Assembly: GCA_036309765.1 (NCBI GenBank)
Contig: JAXJTE010000231.1
Location: 1-64,000 of the forward strand
Source of the DNA: Caryophanon sp036309765
GTDB taxonomy: Bacteria; Bacillota; Bacilli; Bacillales_A; Planococcaceae
Reading direction: 5' to 3'
DNA: 64,000 nucleotides
Positions 18,295 through 26,645 of the stretch are shown one piece after another; the stretch's first letter is position 1; each line of letters opens with the position of its first letter. The position numbers were made by a program, and so were the translations under genes. The notes beneath the pieces are model-generated. The model saw only the letters and a program-made list of their open reading frames with translations. It did not search any database and was not told where the DNA came from.

Positions 18295-18447
18295 AAAACA
18301 CTTTCTCCCTTCAACTCGCTAAAGTATGTATTATTCACTATATCATAGTTTCATCAAAAATCTACCCTGCAAATAAGGAAAAACACATACATTAATATGA
18401 ATTTTCCGAATTTTAATTTACTCTGTTACTATATCACAATTTGCCGA

Positions 18448-18489
18448 ATGAAAAAGACGCTTTTGCCGAAAGTTAGGCGAAAAGCGTCG
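18448..18489 (-). terminator. Terminator of cheR
   Basis: GACGCTTTTCGCC pairs with GGCAAAAGCGTC and is followed by a U-run on the minus strand. It lies between cheR and aroC. Confidence 0.85.
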
Positions 18490-18507
18490 GAAATTACATA
18501 TTACAAA

Positions 18508-19278
18508 CTATATTTTGCGATAGAAGAACGTATCCTCTACTTCAAAGCCATATCGTGCTGGGTTGAAAATTTGCTCGGTGCTACCGACGAACAAAATACC
18601 GCCTGAGCGTAGCGCTTTACTAAAGTTATGATAAATTTGATCCTTCGCTTCCTCAGTGAAGTAAATCATGACGTTACGACAAACGATTAAATCAAAGTTA
18701 CTATCGTATGTATCCTTTAGTAAATTATGACGCTTAAATGTTACGGTACGTTTCACTTCATCTTTCACACGGTAAAATGAACCTTCCTGTGAAAAGTACT
18801 TCGATTTCACATCCGCCGGCACTTCTGCAAGTGAACGCTCTGGGTACACCGCATTTTTCGCCTTTTGAATGACATTTTCATCTAAATCCGTCGCTAGCAC
18901 TTGCACTTGTGACATTGGAATGTGCTGTGATAACACCATCGCAAGTGAATACGGCTCCTCACCAGTTGAGCAAGCAGCACTCCAAATTTTTAAACGCTTG
19001 TTTTCAGCTAAAAGTTTTGGGAAAATTTTGTTTTGCAATACTTCCCAACGCTTCCCATTACGATAAAATTCTGACACGTTAATTGTCATGCGATCTAAAA
19101 ATTCGTTCATTAAATCCCGGTCTGCTTCTACCGCACGTAAAAAATCGACGAAGCTTTTATAGCCTTTTTTTTCATATAAAGATGTTAAGCGTCGTTTCAT
19201 TTGAGCCTCTTTGTAGAGCGCTAAGTCGATGCCTGTTTTACGCTTAATACCTTCTATAAACTGTTCATAATCAGACAT
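18508..19278 (-). CDS. cheR: Chemotaxis protein methyltransferase
   Basis: CheR methylates glutamates on chemoreceptors using S-adenosylmethionine. The 256-residue protein has the N-terminal helical domain (YKEAQMKRRLTSLYEKKG near 20-37; MTINVSEFYRN) and the SAM domain with SAACSTGEEPYSLAM near 120-134 and FDLIVCRNVMIYF. The ATG at 19278 fits the family start and has better spacing from AGAGAGG than the ATG two codons upstream. Its presence implies a chemotactic, probably motile, cell. Confidence 0.93.
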   Translation of the reverse strand: MSDYEQFIEGIKRKTGIDLALYKEAQMKRRLTSLYEKKGYKSFVDFLRAVEADRDLMNEFLDRMTINVSEFYRNGKRWEVLQNKIFPKLLAENKRLKIWSAACSTGEEPYSLAMVLSQHIPMSQVQVLATDLDENVIQKAKNAVYPERSLAEVPADVKSKYFSQEGSFYRVKDEVKRTVTFKRHNLLKDTYDSNFDLIVCRNVMIYFTEEAKDQIYHNFSKALRSGGILFVGSTEQIFNPARYGFEVEDTFFYRKI

Positions 19279-19377
19279 GTACATCTTTCCTCTCTATGTT
19301 CGTATGTTAATTATAGCGGAAAGTGATATTAATGCATAGGACATTTCATCTACAACATCTATTCATTATCATACAAA

Positions 19378-19413
19378 AAAAGCACTTAAACGCCGAAACG
19401 TTTAAATGCCTAC
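19378..19413 (-). terminator. Terminator of ndk
   Basis: GCATTTAAACG pairs with CGTTTAAGTGC, then seven U residues on the minus strand. Confidence 0.88.
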
Positions 19414-19422
19414 GATGCTAAA

Positions 19423-19839
19423 TTATACTAAATCTGAACCGAACCATAAACCGATTTCGCGCTCTGCAGATGCAAGAGAGTCAGAACCGTGAATGATGTT
19501 GTGAGATAAAGTTGTAGCGAAGTCGCCACGGATTGTACCAGGATTTGAATCTTCTGGCTTTGTAGCACCCATCATTGTACGTGCTAATTTGATTACGTTT
19601 TCGCCTTCCCAAACCATTGCGAACACTGGTCCAGAAGTGATGAAATCTACTAATTCGCCGAAGAATGGACGCTCAGCATGCTCAGCGTAATGCTTTTCAG
19701 CTAACTCTTTTGAAGCTACCATTAATTTAGCGCCTTTTAATACAAAACCGCGACGCTCAAAGCGGTCTACGATATCACCGATTACTTGACGTTCTACGCC
19801 ATCAGGTTTAACCATTAAGAAAGTTTTTTCGATTGCCAT
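19423..19839 (-). CDS. ndk: Nucleoside diphosphate kinase
   Basis: Ndk balances nucleoside triphosphates through a phosphohistidine. The 138-residue protein contains the active-site motif NIIHGSDS near residues 111-118 and the N-terminal KTFLMVKPDGV. The ATG at 19839 is chosen because AAGGAG lies about ten bases upstream; a GTG four codons earlier sits directly against the ribosome site. Confidence 0.95.
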   Translation of the reverse strand: MAIEKTFLMVKPDGVERQVIGDIVDRFERRGFVLKGAKLMVASKELAEKHYAEHAERPFFGELVDFITSGPVFAMVWEGENVIKLARTMMGATKPEDSNPGTIRGDFATTLSHNIIHGSDSLASAEREIGLWFGSDLV

Positions 19840-19983
19840 GTGTAATAACACTCCTTAGAATCTGTATAAAGGGATTTGTCCCCTACTTATCAATTCTACC
19901 AAAATGTGTTACGTGATTCAACAAAATGTTATGAAAGGCGCATTGTCGCTCTTTTCTGTCAACTTCAAAGCATTGCGCTAAAC

Positions 19984-20028
19984 AAAAAAGCATGACACTC
20001 TAATGAAATTAGAAGTCACGCTTTCCGA
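19984..20028 (-). terminator. Terminator overlapping the end of hepT
   Basis: On the minus strand AGCGTGACTTCTAAT pairs imperfectly with ATTAGAGTGTCATGCT, followed by U6. The left arm includes the last codons of hepT. Confidence 0.75.
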
Positions 20029-20983
20029 TAAATTGCGCAATATCACGAAGCTTTTTTTTCATTGGGTGCTTCGGTAATTGGTCAATTTCGTGTAATGCTT
20101 TTTGTAAGTAACGCTCGCTAATAGCCGATGCTTTGGCGATTGCCTCTGAATTGCGCACAAGTGTTAACATCGCTTGACGCTCTTGCTCTGTTAATTGACC
20201 TGTCTCAATTTGCTCCACATACGCCTTGATACGCGGGTCGTTTTGCATGTAAATGACGGGCAATGTAATGTTGCCGTTTAATAAATCACTACCTGCTGGC
20301 TTGCCTAGTTCTTTATCTGTTGCTGTAAAGTCTAAAATATCATCAATAATTTGATAGCTCATTCCGACAAAATAACCAAAACGCTTCAAATGCATCGCGT
20401 CTTTTTGTGACACACCTGCTGCGAGTGCCCCCATGTAACAGCTCGATTCAATTAAGAGCGCTGTTTTACGCTTAATGCGACGGAAATACGTTTTGATGTT
20501 TTGATTGAGTTGGAATTTGTCTTCGATTTGAATGACTTCCCCGTTGCACAGCTCAACCATCGTGTGTGCGAGTACTTGGTGAATGATCGGCTGCTCGATA
20601 TGTGCTAACGACTGTAGCGCACGCGCAAAAATAAAATCACCTGTATACATTGCGACACGGTTGTTCCATTGTGCTTTCACCGTATGCTGCCCACGTCGCA
20701 TATTTGAGTCATCAATGACGTCATCATGCACAAGCGATGCCATATGCACAAGCTCTAACGGGACAGCGACATGCTTCAGTCGTTCGATATCATAATGTCC
20801 AAATTTCGCACAAAGTAATACGAACACTGGACGAATGCGCTTGCCCCCTGCTTGTACTAAATGAACAGATGCGTCATTTAACATATGTGAAGACGAGTTC
20901 AACGCTTGTACTAATTCTTTTTCGATGACATCTATATCTGACTTAAATTCAGCATATAGTAATGCTAGCTTCATCTTTTCCAC
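20009..20983 (-). CDS. hepT: Heptaprenyl diphosphate synthase component II
   Basis: HepT is the catalytic subunit that builds the C35 side chain of menaquinone-7 together with HepS. The 324-residue trans-prenyltransferase shows GGKRIRPVFVLL near residues 48-59, the first aspartate-rich motif DDVIDDSNMRRG near 90-101 and the second in QIIDDILDFT near 215-224. The start is GTG with AGGAAGG upstream. Order hepS-menG-hepT is the B. subtilis operon. Confidence 0.93.
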   Translation of the reverse strand: MEKMKLALLYAEFKSDIDVIEKELVQALNSSSHMLNDASVHLVQAGGKRIRPVFVLLCAKFGHYDIERLKHVAVPLELVHMASLVHDDVIDDSNMRRGQHTVKAQWNNRVAMYTGDFIFARALQSLAHIEQPIIHQVLAHTMVELCNGEVIQIEDKFQLNQNIKTYFRRIKRKTALLIESSCYMGALAAGVSQKDAMHLKRFGYFVGMSYQIIDDILDFTATDKELGKPAGSDLLNGNITLPVIYMQNDPRIKAYVEQIETGQLTEQERQAMLTLVRNSEAIAKASAISERYLQKALHEIDQLPKHPMKKKLRDIAQFIGKRDF

Positions 20984-21000
20984 GTGAACAGACCTTCCTA

Positions 21001-21702
21001 CTATTGTTTTTTGTAGCCTAAATGCATCGCAGCAGCCCCACCGCTATACGCTCGGTAGCTGACGTCTTTAAAGCCTGCTTCACGGAACATGCTCGCTAGT
21101 TCACGCATACCTGGGAACTCGTTTGCTGATTCTTGTAACCATGAATATTCTTTGTAGCTTTTGGCGAATAGTTTACCGAACACCGGCATAATGTATGTGA
21201 AATAAAAGCGGAATAATTGGCGATACACTGGAATTTCTGATTGTGATGTTTCTAAGCAAACAACCATGCCTCCAGGTTTGACAACGCGGTTTAATTCACG
21301 CAACACTTGCATGTAGTCTGGTACGTTACGTAAGCCAAAGCCAATCGTTACATAATCAAACGTATTATCCTCAAACGGCAGCGCCATCGCATTGCCGTGA
21401 ATAAGCTCGATGTTTGGAATATTTGCTGTTTTTTGCTTTCCTACCTCTAGCATGCTTTCGCTAAAATCTAATCCTTTTACTTCCCCAGTTGGACCGACCG
21501 CTTCTGAAAGCGCAATCGTCCAATCAGCTGTACCACAGCACACATCTAGCGCTTTTGCACCTTTTGGGACACCCATTCGCTGCATCGTATCTTTACGCCA
21601 TTGTACGTGCATTTGGAAGCTAATTACTGAATTCATTTTATCGTAGTTGTTTGAAATCGATTCAAACACTTCATGTACGTGCTGTTCCTTCGATTTTACC
21701 AT
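21001..21702 (-). CDS. menG: Demethylmenaquinone methyltransferase
   Basis: MenG (UbiE family) methylates demethylmenaquinone. The 233-residue protein has the SAM motif LDVCCGTADW near residues 47-56, the UbiE signatures NNYDKMNSVISF near 18-29 and GFGLRNVPDY near 119-128. It sits between hepS and hepT with short gaps and serves the menaquinone used by the qcr complex. Confidence 0.95.
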   Translation of the reverse strand: MVKSKEQHVHEVFESISNNYDKMNSVISFQMHVQWRKDTMQRMGVPKGAKALDVCCGTADWTIALSEAVGPTGEVKGLDFSESMLEVGKQKTANIPNIELIHGNAMALPFEDNTFDYVTIGFGLRNVPDYMQVLRELNRVVKPGGMVVCLETSQSEIPVYRQLFRFYFTYIMPVFGKLFAKSYKEYSWLQESANEFPGMRELASMFREAGFKDVSYRAYSGGAAAMHLGYKKQ

Positions 21703-21705
21703 TTG

Positions 21706-22470
21706 CTAAACCTCTTTCATTAACGGTGTTAGTGCCACTTTGTTTGGATCAATGCGTGCGACTAGCAGCTGCTTTAACATCGGATGTATGCCGCTGCTCG
21801 CAATTTCGCGTGCAATGCTGTCGCCTAACTCCTGTAGCTGCTGCTCAAGCGCTGCGATTGTGACACCTTGTTCAACCATGCGCATTAATAGAAGTGACGC
21901 CTCGTTCGTTTCATATGCGTGTAGCTCTGATCGCAGGCGTAAATATAACAGGCTTTGCTCTGCTATTTCACTGTATTGTGTGAATTGATAGTTGTGATAA
22001 AACTGCGTAATATGCTCACTTTCAACGGTCATCATCGCATGAAGCCATTCGTTACATGTTGTCAGCTGCCCTTCATACACTTGAATTTGCTGCTCACAAC
22101 GTTTAACGATCGCTTCTGATAACGCGCGAATCATACTGAAATTACCTTGATGTGCGAGCACTTCGTAATAACGCCCACTATAAAAATCACCGGCTAGCAC
22201 GACCACTTGCTGCGTAATGGAAATGCCACCTTGCTCGCTTATTTTTTCATGCTCATATAAAGCGGTGCTGACGATTGCTGCTGTTACAGCGCTTTCAAAA
22301 TGCTCCTCTGTCCACTGCTCCTCATTAAAAAACGGCAACAATAAGTAAAACAGCTGATTTTCATTTAATACAGGCTTACCCGTATACGATAGAAGAGATG
22401 GGTGATGAATATATGAATAAATCGTTTGTTTAAACTTATCAATTGCCTGCTGAATGGATGTTTCATTCAT
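21706..22470 (-). CDS. hepS: Heptaprenyl diphosphate synthase component I
   Basis: HepS is the small regulatory partner of HepT. The 254-residue protein is mostly helical, with VTAAIVSTALYEHEKI and VLAGDFYSGRYYEVLA, the latter typical of HepS. It lacks aspartate-rich catalytic motifs, as expected. The ATG at 22470 has GGAG upstream; a longer reading adds 16 residues and is not preferred. The gene ends three bases before menG starts. Confidence 0.9.
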   Translation of the reverse strand: MNETSIQQAIDKFKQTIYSYIHHPSLLSYTGKPVLNENQLFYLLLPFFNEEQWTEEHFESAVTAAIVSTALYEHEKISEQGGISITQQVVVLAGDFYSGRYYEVLAHQGNFSMIRALSEAIVKRCEQQIQVYEGQLTTCNEWLHAMMTVESEHITQFYHNYQFTQYSEIAEQSLLYLRLRSELHAYETNEASLLLMRMVEQGVTIAALEQQLQELGDSIAREIASSGIHPMLKQLLVARIDPNKVALTPLMKEV

Positions 22471-22574
22471 GTTTCTTGCTCCATTTCGCTCATCGTCGAA
22501 GACAATGTTTTCTCTCACTATTATACTCGCTTTTTAGCAATAGCTTAACTAATTAGCTCATACGTTCGAATGAT

Positions 22575-22799
22575 TTACTTCGCTTTCGGTGCGCTTTCGA
22601 TGATGCCATTAGATGTGTGAATTTTCGCCTTGCCACGAATTTTCATTGCCGACGTGTGCTCTGTAAATTGCGCAATCATAACCTCGCCTGCATCTAGCTT
22701 CTCAGAATGATGGAATTTTGTATCCGTTCCGCGTGTTAAACCGATGACATGTACGCCATCTTCTTCCGCTTCAATTACAATATAATCTTGTTGTGCCAT
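22575..22799 (-). CDS. mtrB: Trp RNA-binding attenuation protein (TRAP)
   Basis: TRAP forms an 11-subunit ring that, with tryptophan bound, wraps (G/U)AG repeats in trp mRNAs and causes attenuation. The 74-residue length is typical, and GLTRGTDTKFHHSEKL and KIRGKAKIHTSNGIIE include the RNA-contacting lysine and arginine region. Unusually, the trp biosynthesis genes are not in the adjoining aromatic cluster. It is 63 bases downstream of folE (mtrA), the usual pair. Confidence 0.95.
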   Translation of the reverse strand: MAQQDYIVIEAEEDGVHVIGLTRGTDTKFHHSEKLDAGEVMIAQFTEHTSAMKIRGKAKIHTSNGIIESAPKAK

Positions 22800-22863
22800 A
22801 AATAGCTAAACTCCCCTCATTCACTATAGTCTTTGTATATTCTATCACAATGTGTTAGGCATA

Positions 22864-23433
22864 TTAAGACATTTGAATAAATGAAATGATTTCTTGACGC
22901 AACACATCATCCGTCTCGTACACGCCGCGTGCAACCGATGTAATCGTTTTTGCGCCTGGTTTTTTTAGGCCACGCATCGTCATGCACATATGTTCTGCTT
23001 CAATGACAACGTACACACCTTTTGGCTCTAGCATTTCCATAATTGTATCTGCGACTGTTGATGTAATGCGCTCTTGTAATTGTGGGCGACGGGCAACCGT
23101 TTCGACGCAGCGACCGAGCTTGCTTAATCCCGCTACTTTGCCGTCTTTTGGAATATATGCAACGTGTGCCTTGCCGTAAAATGGTACTAAGTGATGCTCA
23201 CACATTGAATGGAATGGAATATCTTTTACGAGTACGAACTCCTCGTGATCTTCATGAAATACCGTACTGAAATATTCGCGTGGGTCCATTTGTAAACCAC
23301 TAAACATTTCTGCATACATTTTTGATACGCGCTTTGGTGTATCAAGCAAGCCTTCTCGATTTACATCCTCACCAACCGCTTCTAAAATCATCTTTACCGC
23401 TTGCTCTATTTTGTTTAAATCAACATTCGTCAT
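22864..23433 (-). CDS. folE: GTP cyclohydrolase I
   Basis: FolE opens GTP to 7,8-dihydroneopterin triphosphate, the start of folate synthesis. The 189-residue protein includes the zinc motif SMCEHHLVPF near residues 75-84, GKVAGLSKLGR near 98-108 and the C-terminal CMTMRGLKKPGA near 148-159. GGAGG lies upstream of the ATG. It is mtrA in B. subtilis and is followed by mtrB. Confidence 0.95.
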   Translation of the reverse strand: MTNVDLNKIEQAVKMILEAVGEDVNREGLLDTPKRVSKMYAEMFSGLQMDPREYFSTVFHEDHEEFVLVKDIPFHSMCEHHLVPFYGKAHVAYIPKDGKVAGLSKLGRCVETVARRPQLQERITSTVADTIMEMLEPKGVYVVIEAEHMCMTMRGLKKPGAKTITSVARGVYETDDVLRQEIISFIQMS

Positions 23434-23537
23434 TTAGCTTCAATTCCTCCTAAAATCAACCTCAACTTGCATCGTAGCACATTCTATACGCGAGCGCAAA
23501 ACGACTTTTCACTTCACCGCCACGAAAAACGCATAAA

Positions 23538-23575
23538 AAAAGAACAGCCTCAAAACATGAACTGTTTTGAGGCCG
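23538..23575 (-). terminator. Terminator of hbs
   Basis: GCCTCAAAACA pairs with TGTTTTGAGGC, then TGTTCTTTTTTT on the minus strand. It follows the hbs second exon and would end the pre-mRNA that contains the intron. Confidence 0.88.
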
Positions 23576-23598
23576 CTCTATGTAGTTGCAAAGCTGTA

Positions 23599-23676
23599 TT
23601 ATTTTACAGCATCCTTAAGCGCTTTACCTGGTTTGAAAGCAGGTACTTTGCTAGCAGCAATTTCGATTTCGTCACC
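23599..23676 (-). CDS. hbs: HU DNA-binding protein, 3' exon
   Basis: These 26 codons read GDEIEIAASKVPAFKPGKAL-KDAVK and stop; they are the C-terminal part of HU (last strand and helix, with the conserved ASKVPAFKPGKAL). There is no start codon or ribosome site for it as a separate gene. It continues exactly, in phase 0, from the 5' exon at 26262-26456 if the 2585-base intron is removed, giving a 90-residue HU. Confidence 0.93.
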   Translation of the reverse strand, partial: GDEIEIAASKVPAFKPGKALKDAVK

Positions 23677-23737
23677 ATAGAGTAAGAACCTACCGCCTTA
23701 TCATATCACTATGACAGGTCTGTCTGAACTTCTCTCC

Positions 23738-23771
23738 GAACCGTACGTGCAAGTCTCCAAGCATACGGCTC
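23738..23771 (-). ncRNA. Group II intron domain V
   Basis: The 34-base minus-strand sequence begins GAGCCGTATGC and ends GCACGTACGGTTC, the two arms of a canonical domain V, with a GAGA tetraloop region between. The AGC catalytic triad is present. The two base pairs nearest the loop appear as U-U mismatches. It is placed 61 bases before the 3' splice site, with domain VI following. Confidence 0.92.
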
Positions 23772-23795
23772 TCCATCCGAACAACCTAGTTCTCT

Positions 23796-25622
23796 TCACA
23801 GTGTTCCATCGTGTATCTTCCAGTGACAATCCTTGCAAACGACTAACACTTTACGATTCCTTGCGATTTTTTCTTCCATCCATTTAGTCTTTTTCGGTAA
23901 CTTTTTTAGGTCTTTCAGCTTATTTGTGTGATGCAAATGATATATGCCGTCTGGACTTTTTTCTCCACACATTTCACACTCTTTAGCCATTAATCTTCGT
24001 TCAAGTTCCGTTCTGCCTCTGAATTTCATCATATTAGGGAAATAATCTACATCAGATTCCATTTGATTCATTACCAAATGTGCTGGTCTAAGCCGATTTA
24101 TCGGTCCTTTAAAGAAATATGCTACTTTTGGACCTTTTTTCGTATTATACCTAACCCCAATTTCTTTACCAATTCTTAGCTTCTCTGCAACTTGACCTAC
24201 AGTTAATTTTCTTTTCCTACAAATAGTTCCGTAAAAACTATATTCTGATGCGTATATTAATGTACTCATCTGATTATGAATGTTCTTCGCAAATTTAAAG
24301 TAATTGTAGATACCTCTAAGTTCACTATTGTGAATTTGTATTAATTCTAAGTCCGATAAGTTGCTGAGGCTTCTTCTTCCGCAAGGCTTCCAACTGCCAT
24401 CCTTTTTGTAAGTGATTATCCCCGCATCCTTAAGCCATTTCTGAGCGTGTAGAGGGTTCATATAGAACTCTAAGTTCCCATTAGCCTTCCTAGTGATACC
24501 ATGACTCTGTGCGGTTCTCTCAAGTTTAGGGACTCTTTTCGTTATTTCATATCCAAGAAATTTTGCTCTTTTGGACACGTGTGTAACTAAAGTCTTTTCT
24601 TCCGAGAGTTCTAAGTCTAATTCAGTTTTTAAGAAAGATTTAATCTTTCTCTTGATTCTTTCCGCATCTTCTTTCGTACCAATAATTCCGATTAAGAAAT
24701 CATCTGCGTATCTGACGTAACTCAGTTTTCTGTACGAATCATCTTCTTCGTAGTAGGGAATGCTTAATAATTCTTTTTCTAACGTTTTGATTTCCTTTAA
24801 CAGTTCATTATCGTTAGTTTCTTTGAATTTCATCCTTCTTCTATGAAGTTTCGAGCTGATTCTTCCGTAATTAGGGTTTGTTCTTCTCTTTTTAGCTGAA
24901 CCTTTATCAAAGCCATTTTTTATTACTTCGATGTATGAATCTAATTCATTCATATAAATGTTAGCTAATAGTGGACTTATGATTCCTCCCTGCGGAGTTC
25001 CCGAATATGTTTTATGATATTTCCAATCTTCGATATATCCAGATTTTAGGAATTTATTTATAAGTCTCAAGAGTTTTTGGTCGTTAATTCTTTTCTGCAA
25101 GATTTTGAGAAGTATGTGATGGTTAATGTTATCAAAACATCCTTTAATATCACCTTCAACAAACCACTTGATACCAGTGTAATTAATATCAATATCTCTT
25201 AACGCCGTATGACAGCTCCTATTGGGTCTGAATCCGTGAGATGAATCACTGAACGTAGGTTCATATATAGCCTCAAGGGTCATTCTAATTACTTCCTGTA
25301 CTATTTTGTCCTTAAAGTTAGGCATTCCTAAAGGTCTCTTTTTCCCGTCTTTCTTTGGGATATAGACTCTTCGTAGAGGTGTTGGCTCATAGGTCTCATT
25401 CTTGATTTCTTCGATGATTTCCTCAATGTCTTTATCACTAAATCCATTTATAGATGTACCATCACTACCGGGAGTACCAGCACCTCTGTTCGCATATAAC
25501 TTTCCAAGGGCTTTAAAATACATTTCTGGATTGTATAGATTTCTAATTAATTTCTCGAATCTATACTTTCCGTCTCGGGCTTGGACTTCTAGGTTGTTTA
25601 GCACTACATCCGAGTTTCTCAT
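23796..25622 (-). CDS. ltrA: Group II intron reverse transcriptase/maturase with HNH endonuclease
   Basis: This 608-residue intron-encoded protein should help splicing and drive retrohoming. The RT domain covers about residues 20-350, with GTPQGGIISPLLANIYMNEL and the catalytic YADD in SYVRYADDFLIG. A maturase (X) region follows, and a C-terminal HNH endonuclease is marked by CEMCG, HLHHTNKL and CKDCHWKIHDG (about 555-608). No stop or frameshift is present. Codons are more A/T-rich than in neighbouring genes, consistent with recent arrival. GAGGGAG lies upstream of the ATG. Confidence 0.95.
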   Translation of the reverse strand: MRNSDVVLNNLEVQARDGKYRFEKLIRNLYNPEMYFKALGKLYANRGAGTPGSDGTSINGFSDKDIEEIIEEIKNETYEPTPLRRVYIPKKDGKKRPLGMPNFKDKIVQEVIRMTLEAIYEPTFSDSSHGFRPNRSCHTALRDIDINYTGIKWFVEGDIKGCFDNINHHILLKILQKRINDQKLLRLINKFLKSGYIEDWKYHKTYSGTPQGGIISPLLANIYMNELDSYIEVIKNGFDKGSAKKRRTNPNYGRISSKLHRRRMKFKETNDNELLKEIKTLEKELLSIPYYEEDDSYRKLSYVRYADDFLIGIIGTKEDAERIKRKIKSFLKTELDLELSEEKTLVTHVSKRAKFLGYEITKRVPKLERTAQSHGITRKANGNLEFYMNPLHAQKWLKDAGIITYKKDGSWKPCGRRSLSNLSDLELIQIHNSELRGIYNYFKFAKNIHNQMSTLIYASEYSFYGTICRKRKLTVGQVAEKLRIGKEIGVRYNTKKGPKVAYFFKGPINRLRPAHLVMNQMESDVDYFPNMMKFRGRTELERRLMAKECEMCGEKSPDGIYHLHHTNKLKDLKKLPKKTKWMEEKIARNRKVLVVCKDCHWKIHDGTL

Positions 25623-25703
25623 AGTGTCTCACACACTCCCTCTAGACTTGTGTTAAACCGTTCGAACTGTCCCCCTTCGCCACGTAACTGGCTTTCCCAA
25701 TCT

Positions 25704-25709
25704 CAAACT
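25704..25709 (-). other. Intron exon-binding site 1 (EBS1)
   Basis: The minus-strand sequence AGTTTG is complementary over six bases to CAAACT, the last six bases of the hbs 5' exon (26262-26267). It lies in a domain I-like context (CCCCATAGT before, GAGATTGGG after). Confidence 0.75.
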
Positions 25710-25972
25710 ACTATGGGGACTCTGTTACCATATCGAATATTCAAAGGTCACATATCTTGAATTAACTTGATATCATTCCTTATAGCTTCTTACTATACAT
25801 TAAAGCGTTTCGACTTAGGTAATCCATCGTTATCTTTCCCTGCTAGGATTGTTAGCTGTCGGATAGAACTTCCGCTCTTTGTTCTAATGAACCGTGTCTA
25901 CTCATTGAAAAGATGAAAGCCTCGCCAAACCGGGTGCGAGTTTTCCGAGTAGAAATTGGGACTATATCTCCA

Positions 25973-25979
25973 GTAACCC
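25973..25979 (-). other. Intron exon-binding site 2 (EBS2)
   Basis: The minus-strand sequence GGGTTAC is complementary over seven bases to GTAACCC in the hbs exon (26269-26275), one base upstream of IBS1. The spacing matches known IBS2-IBS1 arrangements. Confidence 0.75.
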
Positions 25980-26261
25980 AAATGCCAACCCTATGCCACT
26001 GAGCTATTCTTCAGGTAGTATGACTTTTATCCTTATGCTAACTTGGCATCGAGCTTCAGTCGTAGACTTTGGAGAAAGCCTAACTTAGCCTTTTACTAAC
26101 ATACTGTGTTCCTCTTTCAGGTTTCCCCTCCGAGTTAGTTAGTTTGCCTATGACCATCTTTTATGTCATATGATTCCTCACATCATTGTCGGGAAAAGAC
26201 GCGTACTTACAGTGTTTATCTGCTATTATGCAGCTACGTTTGTAAGCACTTCGATGCGTGC

Positions 26262-26456
26262 AGTTTGTGGGTTACGACCTTTACGAGCCGCACGTTCACG
26301 CACTTCAAAGTTACCAAAACCGATTAATTGTACTTTGTCACCCTTTGCAAGAGCGTCTTGAATTGTATCAAATACAGCATCAACTGCTTTAGAAGCGTCT
26401 TTTTTAGAAAGACCTGCAGCTTCAGCAACAGAGTTCACTAATTCTGTTTTATTCAC
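26262..26456 (-). CDS. hbs: HU DNA-binding protein, 5' exon
   Basis: These 65 codons encode the N-terminal two-thirds of HU: MNKTELVNSVAEAAGLSKKD, then LIGFGNFEVRERAARKGRNPQT, where the DNA-contacting arm begins. The GTG at 26456 is chosen because AGGAGG lies six bases upstream and gives the usual MNKTEL start; an earlier GTG at 26465 touches the ribosome site. HU compacts the nucleoid and is essential in B. subtilis. Without splicing, translation would run 11 codons into the intron (ARIEVLTNVAA) and stop at 26226. Confidence 0.95.
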
Positions 26457-26616
26457 ACGATTCACCTCCTCTCAAGGGTTACGGTCACTTCATGATGATA
26501 AAAGAGTAACATAACGAAAATGTTGTTGCAACCGAATTCAGCCGCACAAGCTCGCCATCGTTCTCTTCTTTTTCAATCATTCGTTTTTCCATTACCAACG
26601 TTTCTTTACTCTAAAT

Positions 26617-26645
26617 ATACTATACACTATTTTGGCTAAAGTAAA
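26617..26645 (-). promoter_or_regulatory. Possible hbs promoter
   Basis: On the minus strand TTTACT and TAGTAT are separated by 17 bases, upstream of hbs. The match to sigma-A consensus is moderate. Confidence 0.4.

Larger units (their letters stand above)
23677..26261 (-). mobile_element. Group II intron inserted in hbs
   Basis: The 2585-base element splits hbs between the codons for Thr65 and Gly66. It has a large 5' RNA region (domains I-III), a reverse transcriptase ORF in domain IV, a textbook domain V and a short domain VI before the 3' end. The 5' border is set by base pairing: the last exon bases CAAACT (IBS1) pair with AGTTTG in the intron, and GTAACCC (IBS2) pairs with GGGTTAC. The intron begins GCACG on the minus strand rather than the consensus GTGYG, and ends CTCTAT. 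Confidence 0.93.
25623..26261 (-). ncRNA. Group II intron 5' RNA region (domains I-III)
   Basis: This 639-base stretch has no gene and holds the structured part of the intron. A stem GTGCTTA / TAAACAC and a hairpin CTGC/GCAG lie at its 5' end. Stretches such as AAAGTCTACGACTGAAG resemble domain I of known bacterial introns. The two exon-binding sites are inside it. Confidence 0.85.

Noticed and set aside
26226..26465. A 79-residue stand-alone HU-like protein
   Set aside because: Its last 11 residues are intron sequence; the true C-terminus lies after the intron at 23599-23676.
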